Shown here piece after piece: positions 52,130 to 61,563 of a DNA stretch of 64,000 nucleotides. Origin of the DNA: Rhodococcus sp. 06-235-1A (GTDB lineage Bacteria > Actinomycetota > Actinomycetes > Mycobacteriales > Mycobacteriaceae); the NCBI RefSeq assembly GCF_002258785.1, contig NZ_NOYI01000013.1, positions 310,001 to 374,000 of the forward strand, in the 5' to 3' direction. The first letter of the stretch is position 1; the number at the start of each line of letters is the position of its first letter. Below the pieces are notes generated by a model, which worked only from the letters and a program-made list of their open reading frames with translations, had not been told where the DNA came from and did not search any database. Position numbers and translations under genes: made by a program.

Positions 52130-53535
52130 CCGCCGCCGAGTGCCGCGACTCGCGACTGCTTGTGCCTGCGCTGGTGTTCGTCGGAGTGGTCGTGGCCGCC
52201 GTCGGCAGCCTCGGTGCTCCGTTGATCACCAGCGTTGCAACCACATTCGGCGTCTCGCTGTCGAGTGCGCAGTGGACGCTCACGGTGGCGCTGTTGACCG
52301 GTGCCGTGACGACGCCTGTTCTCGGCCGCCTGGGATCCGGTCCGCACCGACGAGCGGCCGTTCTGGGAACACTCGGCGTCGTCTCGGTCGGTGGAATTCT
52401 GACCGCACTGCCACTGTCCTTCTCCTGGTTACTCCTCGGCCGAGCGGCCCAGGGAGTGGGCCTGGCACTGACCTCGATGCTGATGGGTGTTGCGCGAGAT
52501 CATTTGCCCGACAAGCGCTCCGGATCGACCATTGCGTTGTTGTCGGTCGCATCGACTGCGGGTGTCGGTGTGGGCTACCCGTTGTCCGGGCTTCTGACCG
52601 ACCACGGTGGGATTCGCACCGCATACGGCTTCGGTGCTGCACTGACGGTGATGGCTCTGGCTGTTGCTGTGAAGGTGATTCCACCCTCGCCACAGAAGCG
52701 TTCGACTCGAATCGACGTTCCCGGTGCACTGCTGCTCGCGCTCGCCCTCTCCCTTGTGCTGATTCTCGTCAGTGAGACTGCGCTGTGGACGAGCCACCCA
52801 TGGGCGGTGGGGACACTGGCCGCAATCGCGATCGTCAGTGCGGGCATGTGGGTCCGCGTCGAACTCAGGAGCTCGGCACCGCTCGTCGATCTCCGGTTGC
52901 TCCGCCATCGGGCCGTGGTCGGTGCGAACGGTGCGATGTTCCTGGGCGGCATCGGCATGTATCTCCTGCTCACCATCGTGACGCGATACGCGCAGACGCC
53001 TTCCGGTGCCGGATACGGATTCGGGCTCGACGTCTTCACAGCAGGACTCATATTGATTCCGTTCTCCGTGTCCGGGTTTCTCGCGGGCAAGCTGGTGCCC
53101 CGTGCACTACGTCGGGTGGGGTCCGCCCACGCTCTGACGTTCAGCGCACTCGTCGTTCTGGGAGCTCTCGCCCTGTTCGCCGGAACCCGCACCAGCGTCC
53201 TGGAACTCTGTGCGGCGATGGCTGTTCTGGGTTTCGGCGTCGGGAGTTTCTCGGCTGCGCTGCCTGCCGTCGTTCTGTCGGTCGTCCCTCCCGAGGAGAC
53301 GTCGAGTGCCATGAGCATCAACCAGGTGGTGCGCAGTGTCGGGTTCGCGTTCGGTAGCGCGCTCGGTGGTCTCGTCCTGGCCGCTGGAACGAGCGCCGGC
53401 ACGACCCTTCCAACCGAAGGGTCGTACAGCGATGCAGCCTGGTTCGGCGCGGCCGTCACCGCCGCCGCGGTCGTCACGAGTGCGACCGTTCTTCGTGGTC
53501 GGGCAGGCACCGGGCCCCTCGAGCGGGCCGAGTAG
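52126..53535 (+). CDS. MFS efflux transporter
   Basis: The 469-residue protein has about 14 membrane helices. VSLSSAQWTLTVALLTGAV is the early substrate-site region, GRAAQGVGLALTSMLMGVAR the motif B region, and VVPPEETSSAMSINQVVRSV the late helical signature of DHA2-like exporters. The ATG overlaps the TetR stop, so expression is coupled to its regulator. The frame is open upstream through the TetR gene but family length supports 52126. rnpB starts 11 bp after its stop. Confidence 0.87.
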   Translation: MTAAECRDSRLLVPALVFVGVVVAAVGSLGAPLITSVATTFGVSLSSAQWTLTVALLTGAVTTPVLGRLGSGPHRRAAVLGTLGVVSVGGILTALPLSFSWLLLGRAAQGVGLALTSMLMGVARDHLPDKRSGSTIALLSVASTAGVGVGYPLSGLLTDHGGIRTAYGFGAALTVMALAVAVKVIPPSPQKRSTRIDVPGALLLALALSLVLILVSETALWTSHPWAVGTLAAIAIVSAGMWVRVELRSSAPLVDLRLLRHRAVVGANGAMFLGGIGMYLLLTIVTRYAQTPSGAGYGFGLDVFTAGLILIPFSVSGFLAGKLVPRALRRVGSAHALTFSALVVLGALALFAGTRTSVLELCAAMAVLGFGVGSFSAALPAVVLSVVPPEETSSAMSINQVVRSVGFAFGSALGGLVLAAGTSAGTTLPTEGSYSDAAWFGAAVTAAAVVTSATVLRGRAGTGPLERAE

Positions 53536-53546
53536 AGTACGCAACT

Positions 53547-53994
<448 letters not shown>

Positions 53995-54053
53995 ATTCAC
54001 TATTTCTCCCGCAGTTCTCCTGCGGCGTCGCTCCATGGGGCACACTGGAAGTC

Positions 54054-54236
54054 ATGACCGACGACGACACCTCCTGGTACTACGACATCAGCACCAAGCA
54101 GGTCGTACAGGGCAAGCAGACCAACGCCCTCGACCGCATGGGCCCGTATCCGGACAAGGCCACCGCGGAGCAGGCGCTGAAGATTGCCGCGGCGCGCAAC
54201 AAGGCCGCAGATTCCGACGACGACTGGAACAACTGA
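54054..54236 (+). CDS. SPOR-type short conserved protein
   Basis: The 60-residue acidic protein reads WYYDISTKQVVQGKQTNALD and GPYPDKATAEQALKIAAARN, matching short actinobacterial proteins annotated SPOR domain-containing. The ATG at 54054 starts the conserved part. SPOR-like sequences bind denuded peptidoglycan in longer proteins; here there is no signal, so its role is unknown. The RNB ribonuclease gene follows after 2 bp. Confidence 0.78.
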   Translation: MTDDDTSWYYDISTKQVVQGKQTNALDRMGPYPDKATAEQALKIAAARNKAADSDDDWNN

Positions 54237-54238
54237 CG

Positions 54239-55669
54239 GTGCTGCTCACCCGGCTGAGGGCCCCGGGCTTCGACTTCGAGACCATCAGATCCGAGTTCGC
54301 ACTGACCGAGGCGTTCGATGCCGCCGTTATGCGCGAGGCGATCGAAGCCCGAGACCTGCACGCCGACAGCAGAATCGACCGCACCGACATCCCGTTCGTC
54401 ACCATCGACCCACCCGGCTCGAAGGACCTCGACCAAGCCGTCCACATCGAGAAGACGTCGAACGGCTTGGTGGTGCACTACGCGATCGCCGACGTGGGCG
54501 CACTGGTGACGCCCGGTGGAGCGCTCGACACCGAAACCCGTCGGCGCGGCCAGACGTTCTACCTCCCAGACGGATCCGTGCCGTTGCACCCACGCGAATT
54601 GTCGGAAGGCTCGGGCAGCCTGTTGGAGGGGCAGACTCGCTGCGCCGCGCTCTGGACCATCGAACTCGACGATGTCGGCGAGGCGGCAGCCTGGACGGTC
54701 ACCCGCGCGCTCGTTCGATCGACCGCCCGCCTCGACTACGCGTCAGTGCAGGCCGACGTGGATGCGGGGACGCCGCATCCGTCCATCGCAGCGCTGGCCG
54801 AGTTCGGGGCGCAGCGCGCGGCCGCCGCCAGACGGCGCGGCGCCGTCGACATCACCCTGCCCGAGCAGGAAGTGGTGCCCGACGGGCAGGGCTGGCGTAT
54901 CGTCCTGCAACCACGCACCGCTGTGGACGGGTGGAACGCCGAGGTATCGCTGTTGACGGGAATGTGCGCCGCCAGAATCATGCTCGACGCCGGTATCGGC
55001 ATCGTGCGCACCCTGCCGCCTGCCTCGTCCGAATCCGTGGACACGCTGAAGAAGACAGCACAGGCACTCGGAATCGAGTGGCCCGCAGGAGCATCTGCCG
55101 GTTCTGTGCTGGCCGGCCTGCCCACCGACGACCCGTCGACTCTCGCGATGATGACCCAGGCGACCGGGTTGCTGCGCGGGGCGGACTACCTCGCGTTCGA
55201 CCACTCGACGAACCCCGCCGACAGTGACGCGTCGGTCGAGCATTCGGGAATCGGTGCGCCGTACGCCCACGTGACGGCACCTCTGCGACGACTGTCCGAT
55301 CGCTTCGCCACTGAGGTGTGCCTGGCGGTCGTGGCCGGAGCACCGGTACCGGACTGGGCGGCGCAGGCGTTGCCGGAGTTGCCTGCCACCATGCGCGGAT
55401 CGGATTCGGCGGCGTCGAAAGTGGACCGCGCCTGCATCGACCTCACCGAAGCGCAGGTACTGAAAGATCGAGTGGGCGAGCAGTTCTCAGCGGTCGTGCT
55501 GCGCGGTGCCGAGGGAAAGCGGGATGCCGAGGTGTTGGTGGCAGACCCGATCGTTCTCGGAAAGTGCGACGGGGAACCGCCCGCGGGGGAGTCGGTGACG
55601 GTCCGGTTGACCCGGGCCGACACCGACTCGCGCGCAGTCCGATTCGACTACCCGGCCGTCACGGCCTGA
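54239..55669 (+). CDS. RNB-domain ribonuclease (RNase II/R-like)
   Basis: The 476-residue protein is mostly the RNB catalytic domain. The metal-binding cluster IDPPGSKDLDQAVHI keeps three of the four Asp residues of E. coli RNase II (D201, D207, D209) but has Gln at the fourth (D210). SGIGAPYAHVTAPLRRLSDR is the conserved late segment. N-terminal cold-shock domains and a clear S1 domain are absent. Start is GTG 54239, right behind the SPOR-type gene and rnpB. It overlaps pip at the 3' end by 11 bp. Confidence 0.87.
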   Translation: MLLTRLRAPGFDFETIRSEFALTEAFDAAVMREAIEARDLHADSRIDRTDIPFVTIDPPGSKDLDQAVHIEKTSNGLVVHYAIADVGALVTPGGALDTETRRRGQTFYLPDGSVPLHPRELSEGSGSLLEGQTRCAALWTIELDDVGEAAAWTVTRALVRSTARLDYASVQADVDAGTPHPSIAALAEFGAQRAAAARRRGAVDITLPEQEVVPDGQGWRIVLQPRTAVDGWNAEVSLLTGMCAARIMLDAGIGIVRTLPPASSESVDTLKKTAQALGIEWPAGASAGSVLAGLPTDDPSTLAMMTQATGLLRGADYLAFDHSTNPADSDASVEHSGIGAPYAHVTAPLRRLSDRFATEVCLAVVAGAPVPDWAAQALPELPATMRGSDSAASKVDRACIDLTEAQVLKDRVGEQFSAVVLRGAEGKRDAEVLVADPIVLGKCDGEPPAGESVTVRLTRADTDSRAVRFDYPAVTA

Positions 55670-56615
55670 AACGATCGGTCGCCTCGACGAGGTGATGCAC
55701 GATCCCGGGCTCGGCGGCCGAGTGTCCAGCATCGTCGACGATCACCAGATCGGCACCGGGCCAGGCCTTGTGGAGCGCCCAGGCGCTCGTTGCCGGGCAC
55801 ACGACGTCGTAACGGCCCTGCACGATCACACCCGGAATGCCGTCGAGCAGAGGGGCGTCGCGTAGCAGTTGATTCTCTTCGAGAAAGCAGTTGTTGCGAA
55901 AGTAGTGGTTTTCGATACCGGCGAAAGCAAGGGCAAATCGCGGATCCGAGTTGTCCTGCACTGCATCCGGTTTCGGCAGCAGGTAACTCGTTGCCGCCTC
56001 CCACGTCGACCACGCCACCGCTGCTCGCGTCGCGGCCTCGTGATCCTCGGACGTCAATTGCCGGTGATACGCCTCGACGAGATTGCCGTCGCGCTCGCTC
56101 GTAGGAATGGGGGCGAGGAACTGCTCCCACAGATCGGGGAAGATGTTGCCTGCACCGCCGCCGTAGTACCAGTCGATCTCCGACGGCCGTACGAGAAAGA
56201 TCCCTCGGAGGATCAGTCCGCGCACGCGAACGCGGTGCGACTGGGCGTACGCCAGTGAGAGCGTCGAGCCCCACGAACCGCCGAACACCAACCACGTGTC
56301 GATACCCAGATGCTCCCGGAGCTTCTCCATGTCCGAGATCAACCGATCGGTGGTGTTGACCGACAGATCGGCACCGTCGGCGATGTGCGGGGTCGACTGC
56401 CCGCAGCCCCGCTGATCGAACAACACGATTCGGTATGCCTGCGGATCGAAGTACCGCCGCTGCAACGGATTGGTGGCACCGCCGGGACCGCCGTGCACGA
56501 ACACCACCGGCGCACCGTCGGGATTACCGGAGACTTCCCAGTAGATCTGTTGGCCGTCGCCCACGTCGAGGTGGCCGGTCTCGACGGGTTCGATCTCGGG
56601 GTAGAGGGTCCGCAT
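55659..56615 (-). CDS. pip: Proline iminopeptidase
   Basis: The 318-residue alpha/beta hydrolase removes N-terminal proline from peptides. The nucleophile elbow is GGSWGSTLSLAYAQ with catalytic Ser. The oxyanion hole lies in VHGGPGG and DQRGCGQS, typical of the prolyl iminopeptidase subfamily. Asp and His are in QGRYDVVCP and DAGHSAAEPG. ATG 56615 (MRTLYPEIEP) matches the family start. The lipoprotein gene ends just before it on the same strand, so both may be one transcript. Confidence 0.92.
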   Translation of the reverse strand: MRTLYPEIEPVETGHLDVGDGQQIYWEVSGNPDGAPVVFVHGGPGGATNPLQRRYFDPQAYRIVLFDQRGCGQSTPHIADGADLSVNTTDRLISDMEKLREHLGIDTWLVFGGSWGSTLSLAYAQSHRVRVRGLILRGIFLVRPSEIDWYYGGGAGNIFPDLWEQFLAPIPTSERDGNLVEAYHRQLTSEDHEAATRAAVAWSTWEAATSYLLPKPDAVQDNSDPRFALAFAGIENHYFRNNCFLEENQLLRDAPLLDGIPGVIVQGRYDVVCPATSAWALHKAWPGADLVIVDDAGHSAAEPGIVHHLVEATDRFRP

Positions 56616-56616
56616 C

Positions 56617-57066
56617 CTAGAAGCCCACCAGACCGGACGCGAGGTCTGGAATGTCGAGCGAGCGAATGGCCTCGTCCCGTACGTCCGAGCACGTCTCGGT
56701 TGTGATCTCGTCGACGATCGCTCGGTTCTGCACGACCTGCAGGTTGATGACGCCACTCTGTGCCGCCCAGGTCTGCACCAGAATGTTCAGCCCGCCGCGG
56801 CCGAGCGTAGGACCCTGAACGCGCCAATTGGACAGCTGCGCTTCCAGATCGGTGCACAACTGCTGCTTCTGGGCATCGGTGATCACCGCCTCCGCGGGAG
56901 TCGTGGTGAGCGTAGTGGTCGGTGCGACCGTCGTCGTCGTGGACGACGAACCGGTGTTGGTGGTATCGGTGCTGCACGCCCCCAGCACGGCGAGAAGCGC
57001 AGCCGCGCTTGCTACTGCGACTGCGCTTCTTCCTACGATGGACGTCGTACCCCGTCTGATTGTCAT
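56617..57066 (-). CDS. Secreted lipoprotein with Thr-rich linker
   Basis: The 149-residue protein has a signal peptide with lipobox LAVLGAC, so it is lipidated. A low-complexity Thr/Ser stretch (STTTTVAPTTTLTTTPAEA) forms a linker. The folded C-terminal part contains two cysteines (KQQLCTDLE, TETCSDVR) likely to form a disulfide. No family known. The ATG at 57066 gives the signal peptide. The stop is 1 bp from the pip start. Confidence 0.75.
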   Translation of the reverse strand: MTIRRGTTSIVGRSAVAVASAAALLAVLGACSTDTTNTGSSSTTTTVAPTTTLTTTPAEAVITDAQKQQLCTDLEAQLSNWRVQGPTLGRGGLNILVQTWAAQSGVINLQVVQNRAIVDEITTETCSDVRDEAIRSLDIPDLASGLVGF

Positions 57067-57107
57067 GGCCCGAGTGTGCCACCCGAACCTGGACGAGGCG
57101 AGGACGG

Positions 57108-57959
57108 TCAGTAGCTGTGTTCGGGTCCGGGAAAGACTCCCGATCGCACCTCGGACAGGTATGTGGTTGCCGCGGTACGCAGGGAATCGCCGACGTCGGC
57201 GAACTTCTTCACGAACTTCGCGGTCTTGCCGTTGGTGTAGCCGGCCATGTCCTGCCACACCAGAACCTGGGCGTCGCATTCGTTGCCCGCACCGATGCCC
57301 ACCGTCGGAATCGTCAGCTTGCGAGTGACCTGGCCGGCGATGTCGGCGGGAACCATCTCCATGACGACGGCGAACGCGCCCGCCTCCTGGACTGCGATGG
57401 CGTCGGCGACGAGCTGCTCGGACGCGTCGCCGCGGCCCTGCACCCGGAAGCCGCCGAGGGTGTTGACACTCTGCGGGGTGAAGCCCACGTGGGCCATCAC
57501 CGGAATGCCCGCAGCGGTGATGGCAGCGATCTGGCCGGCGACGCGCTCGCCGCCTTCGAGCTTGACCGCGCCTGCGAGACCTTCCTTCATGAACCGGACG
57601 GCGGTTTCGAGGGCCTGCTGAGGCGAGGCCTCGTAGGTGCCGAAGGGCAGATCTGCGACGACGAGGGCGCGCGGTGCGCCGCGGACCACGCCACGGACGA
57701 GCGGAAGCAACTCGTCGACGGTGATCGGCACGGTGGTGTCGTAGCCGTAGACGACGTTTGCCGCGGAGTCACCGACGAGCAGGACGGGAACGCCGGCCTC
57801 TTCGAAGATGCGCGCGCTGGAGTAGTCGTACGCGGTGAGCATTCCCCAGCGTTCACCCTCTGCCTTCATCTGCAGCAGGTGGTGGGTGCGGGTCTTGCGG
57901 GTCAGCGCGGTGGAAGGTGCTTCCTGTGCGGATCCGCCGTACACAGCAGTTTCGGACAT
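57108..57959 (-). CDS. panB: 3-methyl-2-oxobutanoate hydroxymethyltransferase PanB
   Basis: The 283-residue TIM-barrel enzyme transfers a methylene group to 2-oxoisovalerate, making ketopantoate for pantothenate and CoA. Metal and substrate motifs are visible: [46 protein letters not shown] and [20 protein letters not shown]. Start is ATG 57959, with AAGGGACAAAG upstream. The nadE gene lies 118 bp upstream on the same strand. Confidence 0.94.
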   Translation of the reverse strand: MSETAVYGGSAQEAPSTALTRKTRTHHLLQMKAEGERWGMLTAYDYSSARIFEEAGVPVLLVGDSAANVVYGYDTTVPITVDELLPLVRGVVRGAPRALVVADLPFGTYEASPQQALETAVRFMKEGLAGAVKLEGGERVAGQIAAITAAGIPVMAHVGFTPQSVNTLGGFRVQGRGDASEQLVADAIAVQEAGAFAVVMEMVPADIAGQVTRKLTIPTVGIGAGNECDAQVLVWQDMAGYTNGKTAKFVKKFADVGDSLRTAATTYLSEVRSGVFPGPEHSY

Positions 57960-58077
57960 CTTTGTCCCTTTCTGGTCCTCGAGGCCCGCTCGGCGGGTCC
58001 CCGGGATGGGGTGTGATGACGAGCTCGAGTCTGCCACTGCGCACGACCTGCCGGAGCGCTACCGGCAGTGCAATTCG

Positions 58078-59808
58078 TCACACCTCGTCGAGCGTCGCGT
58101 AGTCCCGCCAGCCGTTGGTGATCGGCATGCGGCGATCGCGCCCGAACGCGCGCGAGGTGACCTTGGTGCCGATCGGATACTGGCGACGCTTGTATTCCGA
58201 CGCGTCGACCTTGCGCAGGATGTCCGCGACCACCGCGGCGTCGAATCCGGCCGCCACGATGTCGTCGAAGCCCTGGTCGTGGTCGACGTACCTGAACAGA
58301 ATGGCGTCGAGCTCGTCGTAGTCGGGCAACGAGTCGGTGTCGAGTTGCCCCGGGCGAAGCTCGGCGGACGGCGGCTTGTCGATGCTCGACTCGGGGATCG
58401 GAGGAATGTCCCCACGGTCGGCAGCGGACTTGTTCCGCCACCGCGCCAGCTCCCACACGAGCGATTTCGGTACGTCCTTGATCGGCGCGAAGCCGCCGAC
58501 CGCATCACCGTAGATGGTCGAATAGCCAACGGCCAGTTCGGATTTGTTGCCGGTGGCCAGAACCAGATGGCCGAAGCTGTTCGACAGCGCCATCAACACC
58601 ATGCCCCGGCACCGGGCCTGGATGTTCTCCTCGGCCAAGCCGGTCAGGTGCAGTTGGTCGACGTAACACGCCACCATGTTCGCAATCGGCTCCACCCGGA
58701 AATGGATACCGGTGCGCGATGCGAAATCCTCTGCGTCGGTGCGGGAATGACTCGAGGAGTACGGCGACGGCATCGACACCGCGTGCACGCCGTCGCTACC
58801 GAGGGCGTCGACGGCGATGGCGGCCACCACCGCCGAATCGATACCACCGGACAGTCCGAGGGCCACCGACCGAAAGCCGTTCTTGTGCACGTAGTCCCGC
58901 AATCCGGTCACCAGTGCTCCCCATACCTGTTCCTCGGTGCTCGCGACCTCGGTGAGGAACGGCTCGGCTCGCTGCCAGCCGGTGACCGCCACGTCGGGTA
59001 GAGACAGCCGATCGATGGTCCAGCCGGGTACCTCGGCGGCGTCGGGATGCGGATCCGCAGGTACATCGACGTCGACGATCAGCAGATGTTCGACGAACTG
59101 CGGGGAGCGGCCCCACATCGAACCGTCGGCACCGACGACGAAGCTCGCCCCGTCGAACACCAGCTCGTCCTGGCCGCCGACCACGTTGACGTAGGCGATC
59201 GGAGCGCCGATCTCGGTGGCTCGGTGCCGGGCGATGGATCGCCGGACCTCGTCCTTGCCCTGCTCGAAAGGACTGGCGTTGAGGCAGAGCAACATGTCGA
59301 CACCCGCTACCCCGTAGGCCGCCACCGACCCGCCTGACTGCCAGATATCCTCGCAGACAACAACTCCGAGCCTGAGCTCGTTCACCTCGACGATGCTCAG
59401 GCGCGATCCGGGAGCGAAATAGCGGGCCTCGTCGAACACCCGGTAGGTGGGAAGGGAGTGCTTGTCGTACCGAGTTCCGACCTGACCGTCGACGATCACC
59501 GCGGCGCTGTTGCGCGAGCCCTCGGCATCGCGATCGAGGTAGCCCACCACCACGATGCGGTCGCCGCAGCCGGCGGCATCGAGCGCGGAGGCCAACTCGG
59601 TGAGGGCGCGAGCCGATGCGGCAGCGAAGGACGGCCGCAGAGCCAGGTCCTCCACGGGATACCCCGTCAGGGCCATCTCCGGAAACACCACCACGTTGGC
59701 ACCGTCGTGGGCGGCGCGGACCGTCCACTCGACGATCGCTGCGGAGTTGCCTGCGAGATCACCGACGACGGAATTGATCTGGGCGAGGGCGAGTCGAAGG
59801 GCCTGCAC
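58078..59808 (-). CDS. nadE: Glutamine-dependent NAD+ synthetase
   Basis: The 576-residue enzyme has an N-terminal nitrilase-like glutaminase domain with catalytic Glu (VVFPEMALTGYP), Lys (TRYDKHSLPTY) and Cys (LGVVVCEDIW). A C-terminal ammonia-dependent synthetase domain follows, with P-loop GLSGGIDSAVVAAIA and ATGNKSELAVGYSTIYGD. It amidates deamido-NAD+. GTG 59808 (VQALRLAL) is preferred; GTG 59817 is possible. The open frame continues far upstream antisense to the hydrolase gene and is not coding. Confidence 0.93.
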   Translation of the reverse strand: MQALRLALAQINSVVGDLAGNSAAIVEWTVRAAHDGANVVVFPEMALTGYPVEDLALRPSFAAASARALTELASALDAAGCGDRIVVVGYLDRDAEGSRNSAAVIVDGQVGTRYDKHSLPTYRVFDEARYFAPGSRLSIVEVNELRLGVVVCEDIWQSGGSVAAYGVAGVDMLLCLNASPFEQGKDEVRRSIARHRATEIGAPIAYVNVVGGQDELVFDGASFVVGADGSMWGRSPQFVEHLLIVDVDVPADPHPDAAEVPGWTIDRLSLPDVAVTGWQRAEPFLTEVASTEEQVWGALVTGLRDYVHKNGFRSVALGLSGGIDSAVVAAIAVDALGSDGVHAVSMPSPYSSSHSRTDAEDFASRTGIHFRVEPIANMVACYVDQLHLTGLAEENIQARCRGMVLMALSNSFGHLVLATGNKSELAVGYSTIYGDAVGGFAPIKDVPKSLVWELARWRNKSAADRGDIPPIPESSIDKPPSAELRPGQLDTDSLPDYDELDAILFRYVDHDQGFDDIVAAGFDAAVVADILRKVDASEYKRRQYPIGTKVTSRAFGRDRRMPITNGWRDYATLDEV

Positions 59809-59892
59809 TGCGACCACGCTAGTGCTCCCGCGCCGTTCCCGCCGGGCAGCGAGAAGAGGGCGCGCTCGGAACGACCTGGCACGATCGTGCCC

Positions 59893-61461
59893 ATGAGAAC
59901 GCGCACCAGGAACACGGCCGTGGCCCTGTTCGCAGTCGCCGTGGTGCTCGCGGGCTGCTCCGGCCCCGAGCCCACTGCCACACCGGAGAACACCGCGGCA
60001 CCCGAGGCCTCGGCTCGGGCATCGGTCGCCGGTCCGATTCCGGCGGGGCTCGAGTCGTTCTACACGCAGACGCTGCAATGGGAGTCGTGCGACCGGTACG
60101 ACACCGACGGTAGTGAACTGGGCGACTCGGTCGAGTGTGCGATGGTCACCGTGCCACTCGACTACGCCGATCCGACCGGCACGACCATTGAGGTCGCCAT
60201 CTCCCGGACGCGGGCAGCGGGAGACAAGATCGGCTCGATCCTGATGAACCCCGGCGGTCCCGGCTCCTCGGGGCTGTACCTGGCCACCCAAGCCGATGGC
60301 ACTGCTACTGCCGACCGCTTCGATCGCATCGGATTCGACCCGCGTGGGATCGGCGCATCCGAACCGGAGGTGCGGTGCCTGACGCCCGAGGAGGTCGACG
60401 AGGAACGTCGCGAACCGGACGTCGATGTCAGCCCCGAGGGCATCGCGGCCACCGAGGCCGAACATCGGGACTATGCCTCCCAGTGCGTCGAACGCACCGG
60501 CGCAGACGTGCTAGAGCACGTCGGCACCCGGGAAGTGGTTCGGGACATGGACGTCATTCGGGCGGTTCTGGGTGACGAGAAGCTGACCTACATCGGATAT
60601 TCCTACGGCACCCGCATCGGCACTGCATATGCAGAGGAGTTCCCGTCGAACGTTCGGGCGATGGTGCTCGACGGTGCGCTCGATCCCGATCAGTCACCCG
60701 TCGACGAGGCCGTCGCCCAGGGTGCCGCATTCCAGAACGCATTCGATCAGTTCGCCGCCGACTGCGCCCAGACCGAGACCTGTCCGCTCGGAACCGACCC
60801 GTCGCAGGCCGTCGCGCAGTTCCGGTCCTTGGTCGACCCGTTGATAGACCGGCCCGCCGAGACGACCGACCCACGCGGTCTCAGCTACGACGACGCGATC
60901 ACCGGAGCACAGCAGGCGCTGTACTCACAGCAGCTGTGGCGTCTGCTCCGGGCCGGGTTGAACGAATTGCGCGACGGTCGGGGCGACACGCTGCTCCGGC
61001 TCGCCGACACCTACTCCGGCCGGCTCGAGGACGGTAGCTACACCAACATCGACGACGCATTCAATGCGGTGCGTTGCGTCGACGGCCCGCCGACCACCGA
61101 CCGAGCGGCCGCCGACGAGGCCGACGCCAGGTTCCGCGCGGCCGCGCCGTATCTGGACGACGGACGGGCCACCGGCAGTGCGCCGCTGGACCTGTGTGCC
61201 TTCTGGCCGGTGCCCAACACGAGCGACCCGCACATCGTCGACGTCGAGGGGCTGCCGACGCTCGTGGTGGTCTCGACGACCGACGATCCGGCCACGCCCT
61301 ACCAAGCGGGCGTGGAGTTGGCTGCCCAGCTGCGCGGCGATCTGGTGACCTACGAGGGCACCCAGCACACAGTGGCGTTCTCGGGCGTCGAGTGCATCGA
61401 CGATCCGCTGGTGAACTATCTCGTCGATCTGGTGTCGCCGGGCAGCGAATTGCGCTGCTGA
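59893..61461 (+). CDS. Lipoprotein alpha/beta hydrolase, CaeA/Hip1-like
   Basis: The 522-residue exported hydrolase has a lipobox (VVLAGC). The catalytic Ser is in GYSYGTRIGTAYA, the oxyanion loop is MNPGGPGSSG, Asp is in STTDDPATP and His in EGTQHTVAFSG. The TAP-like C-terminal domain and six paired cysteines are typical of the tripeptidyl-aminopeptidase family. The M. tuberculosis homologue Hip1/CaeA (Rv2224c) is a cell-wall protease. Position between panB/nadE and glnA2 supports that. Start is ATG 59893. Confidence 0.9.
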   Translation: MRTRTRNTAVALFAVAVVLAGCSGPEPTATPENTAAPEASARASVAGPIPAGLESFYTQTLQWESCDRYDTDGSELGDSVECAMVTVPLDYADPTGTTIEVAISRTRAAGDKIGSILMNPGGPGSSGLYLATQADGTATADRFDRIGFDPRGIGASEPEVRCLTPEEVDEERREPDVDVSPEGIAATEAEHRDYASQCVERTGADVLEHVGTREVVRDMDVIRAVLGDEKLTYIGYSYGTRIGTAYAEEFPSNVRAMVLDGALDPDQSPVDEAVAQGAAFQNAFDQFAADCAQTETCPLGTDPSQAVAQFRSLVDPLIDRPAETTDPRGLSYDDAITGAQQALYSQQLWRLLRAGLNELRDGRGDTLLRLADTYSGRLEDGSYTNIDDAFNAVRCVDGPPTTDRAAADEADARFRAAAPYLDDGRATGSAPLDLCAFWPVPNTSDPHIVDVEGLPTLVVVSTTDDPATPYQAGVELAAQLRGDLVTYEGTQHTVAFSGVECIDDPLVNYLVDLVSPGSELRC

Positions 61462-61524
61462 CCTGGTACCTCACCGGTCGAGAAGTGGACAGAGAGTTTC
61501 ACGAAGTGAGACCGAATTCACGAT

Positions 61525-61540
61525 GTAACACAGATTTAAC
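61525..61540 (+). promoter_or_regulatory. Possible GlnR-like half-box upstream of glnA2
   Basis: GTAAC (61525-61529), six bases, TTAAC (61536-61540) resembles the GlnR box spacing GTnAC-N6-GaAAC, with one mismatch in the second half-site. It lies 24-39 bp before glnA2. A GTTTCACGAA element near 61496 may be a second partial site. Low certainty. Confidence 0.35.
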
Positions 61541-61563
61541 TCCGTTTGCTTACTCTCGCGTTC

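Noticed and set aside
58078..60465. Long upstream extension of nadE
   Set aside because: The NadE family start is at about 59808. The extension is antisense to the lipoprotein hydrolase, which has a signal peptide and catalytic triad.
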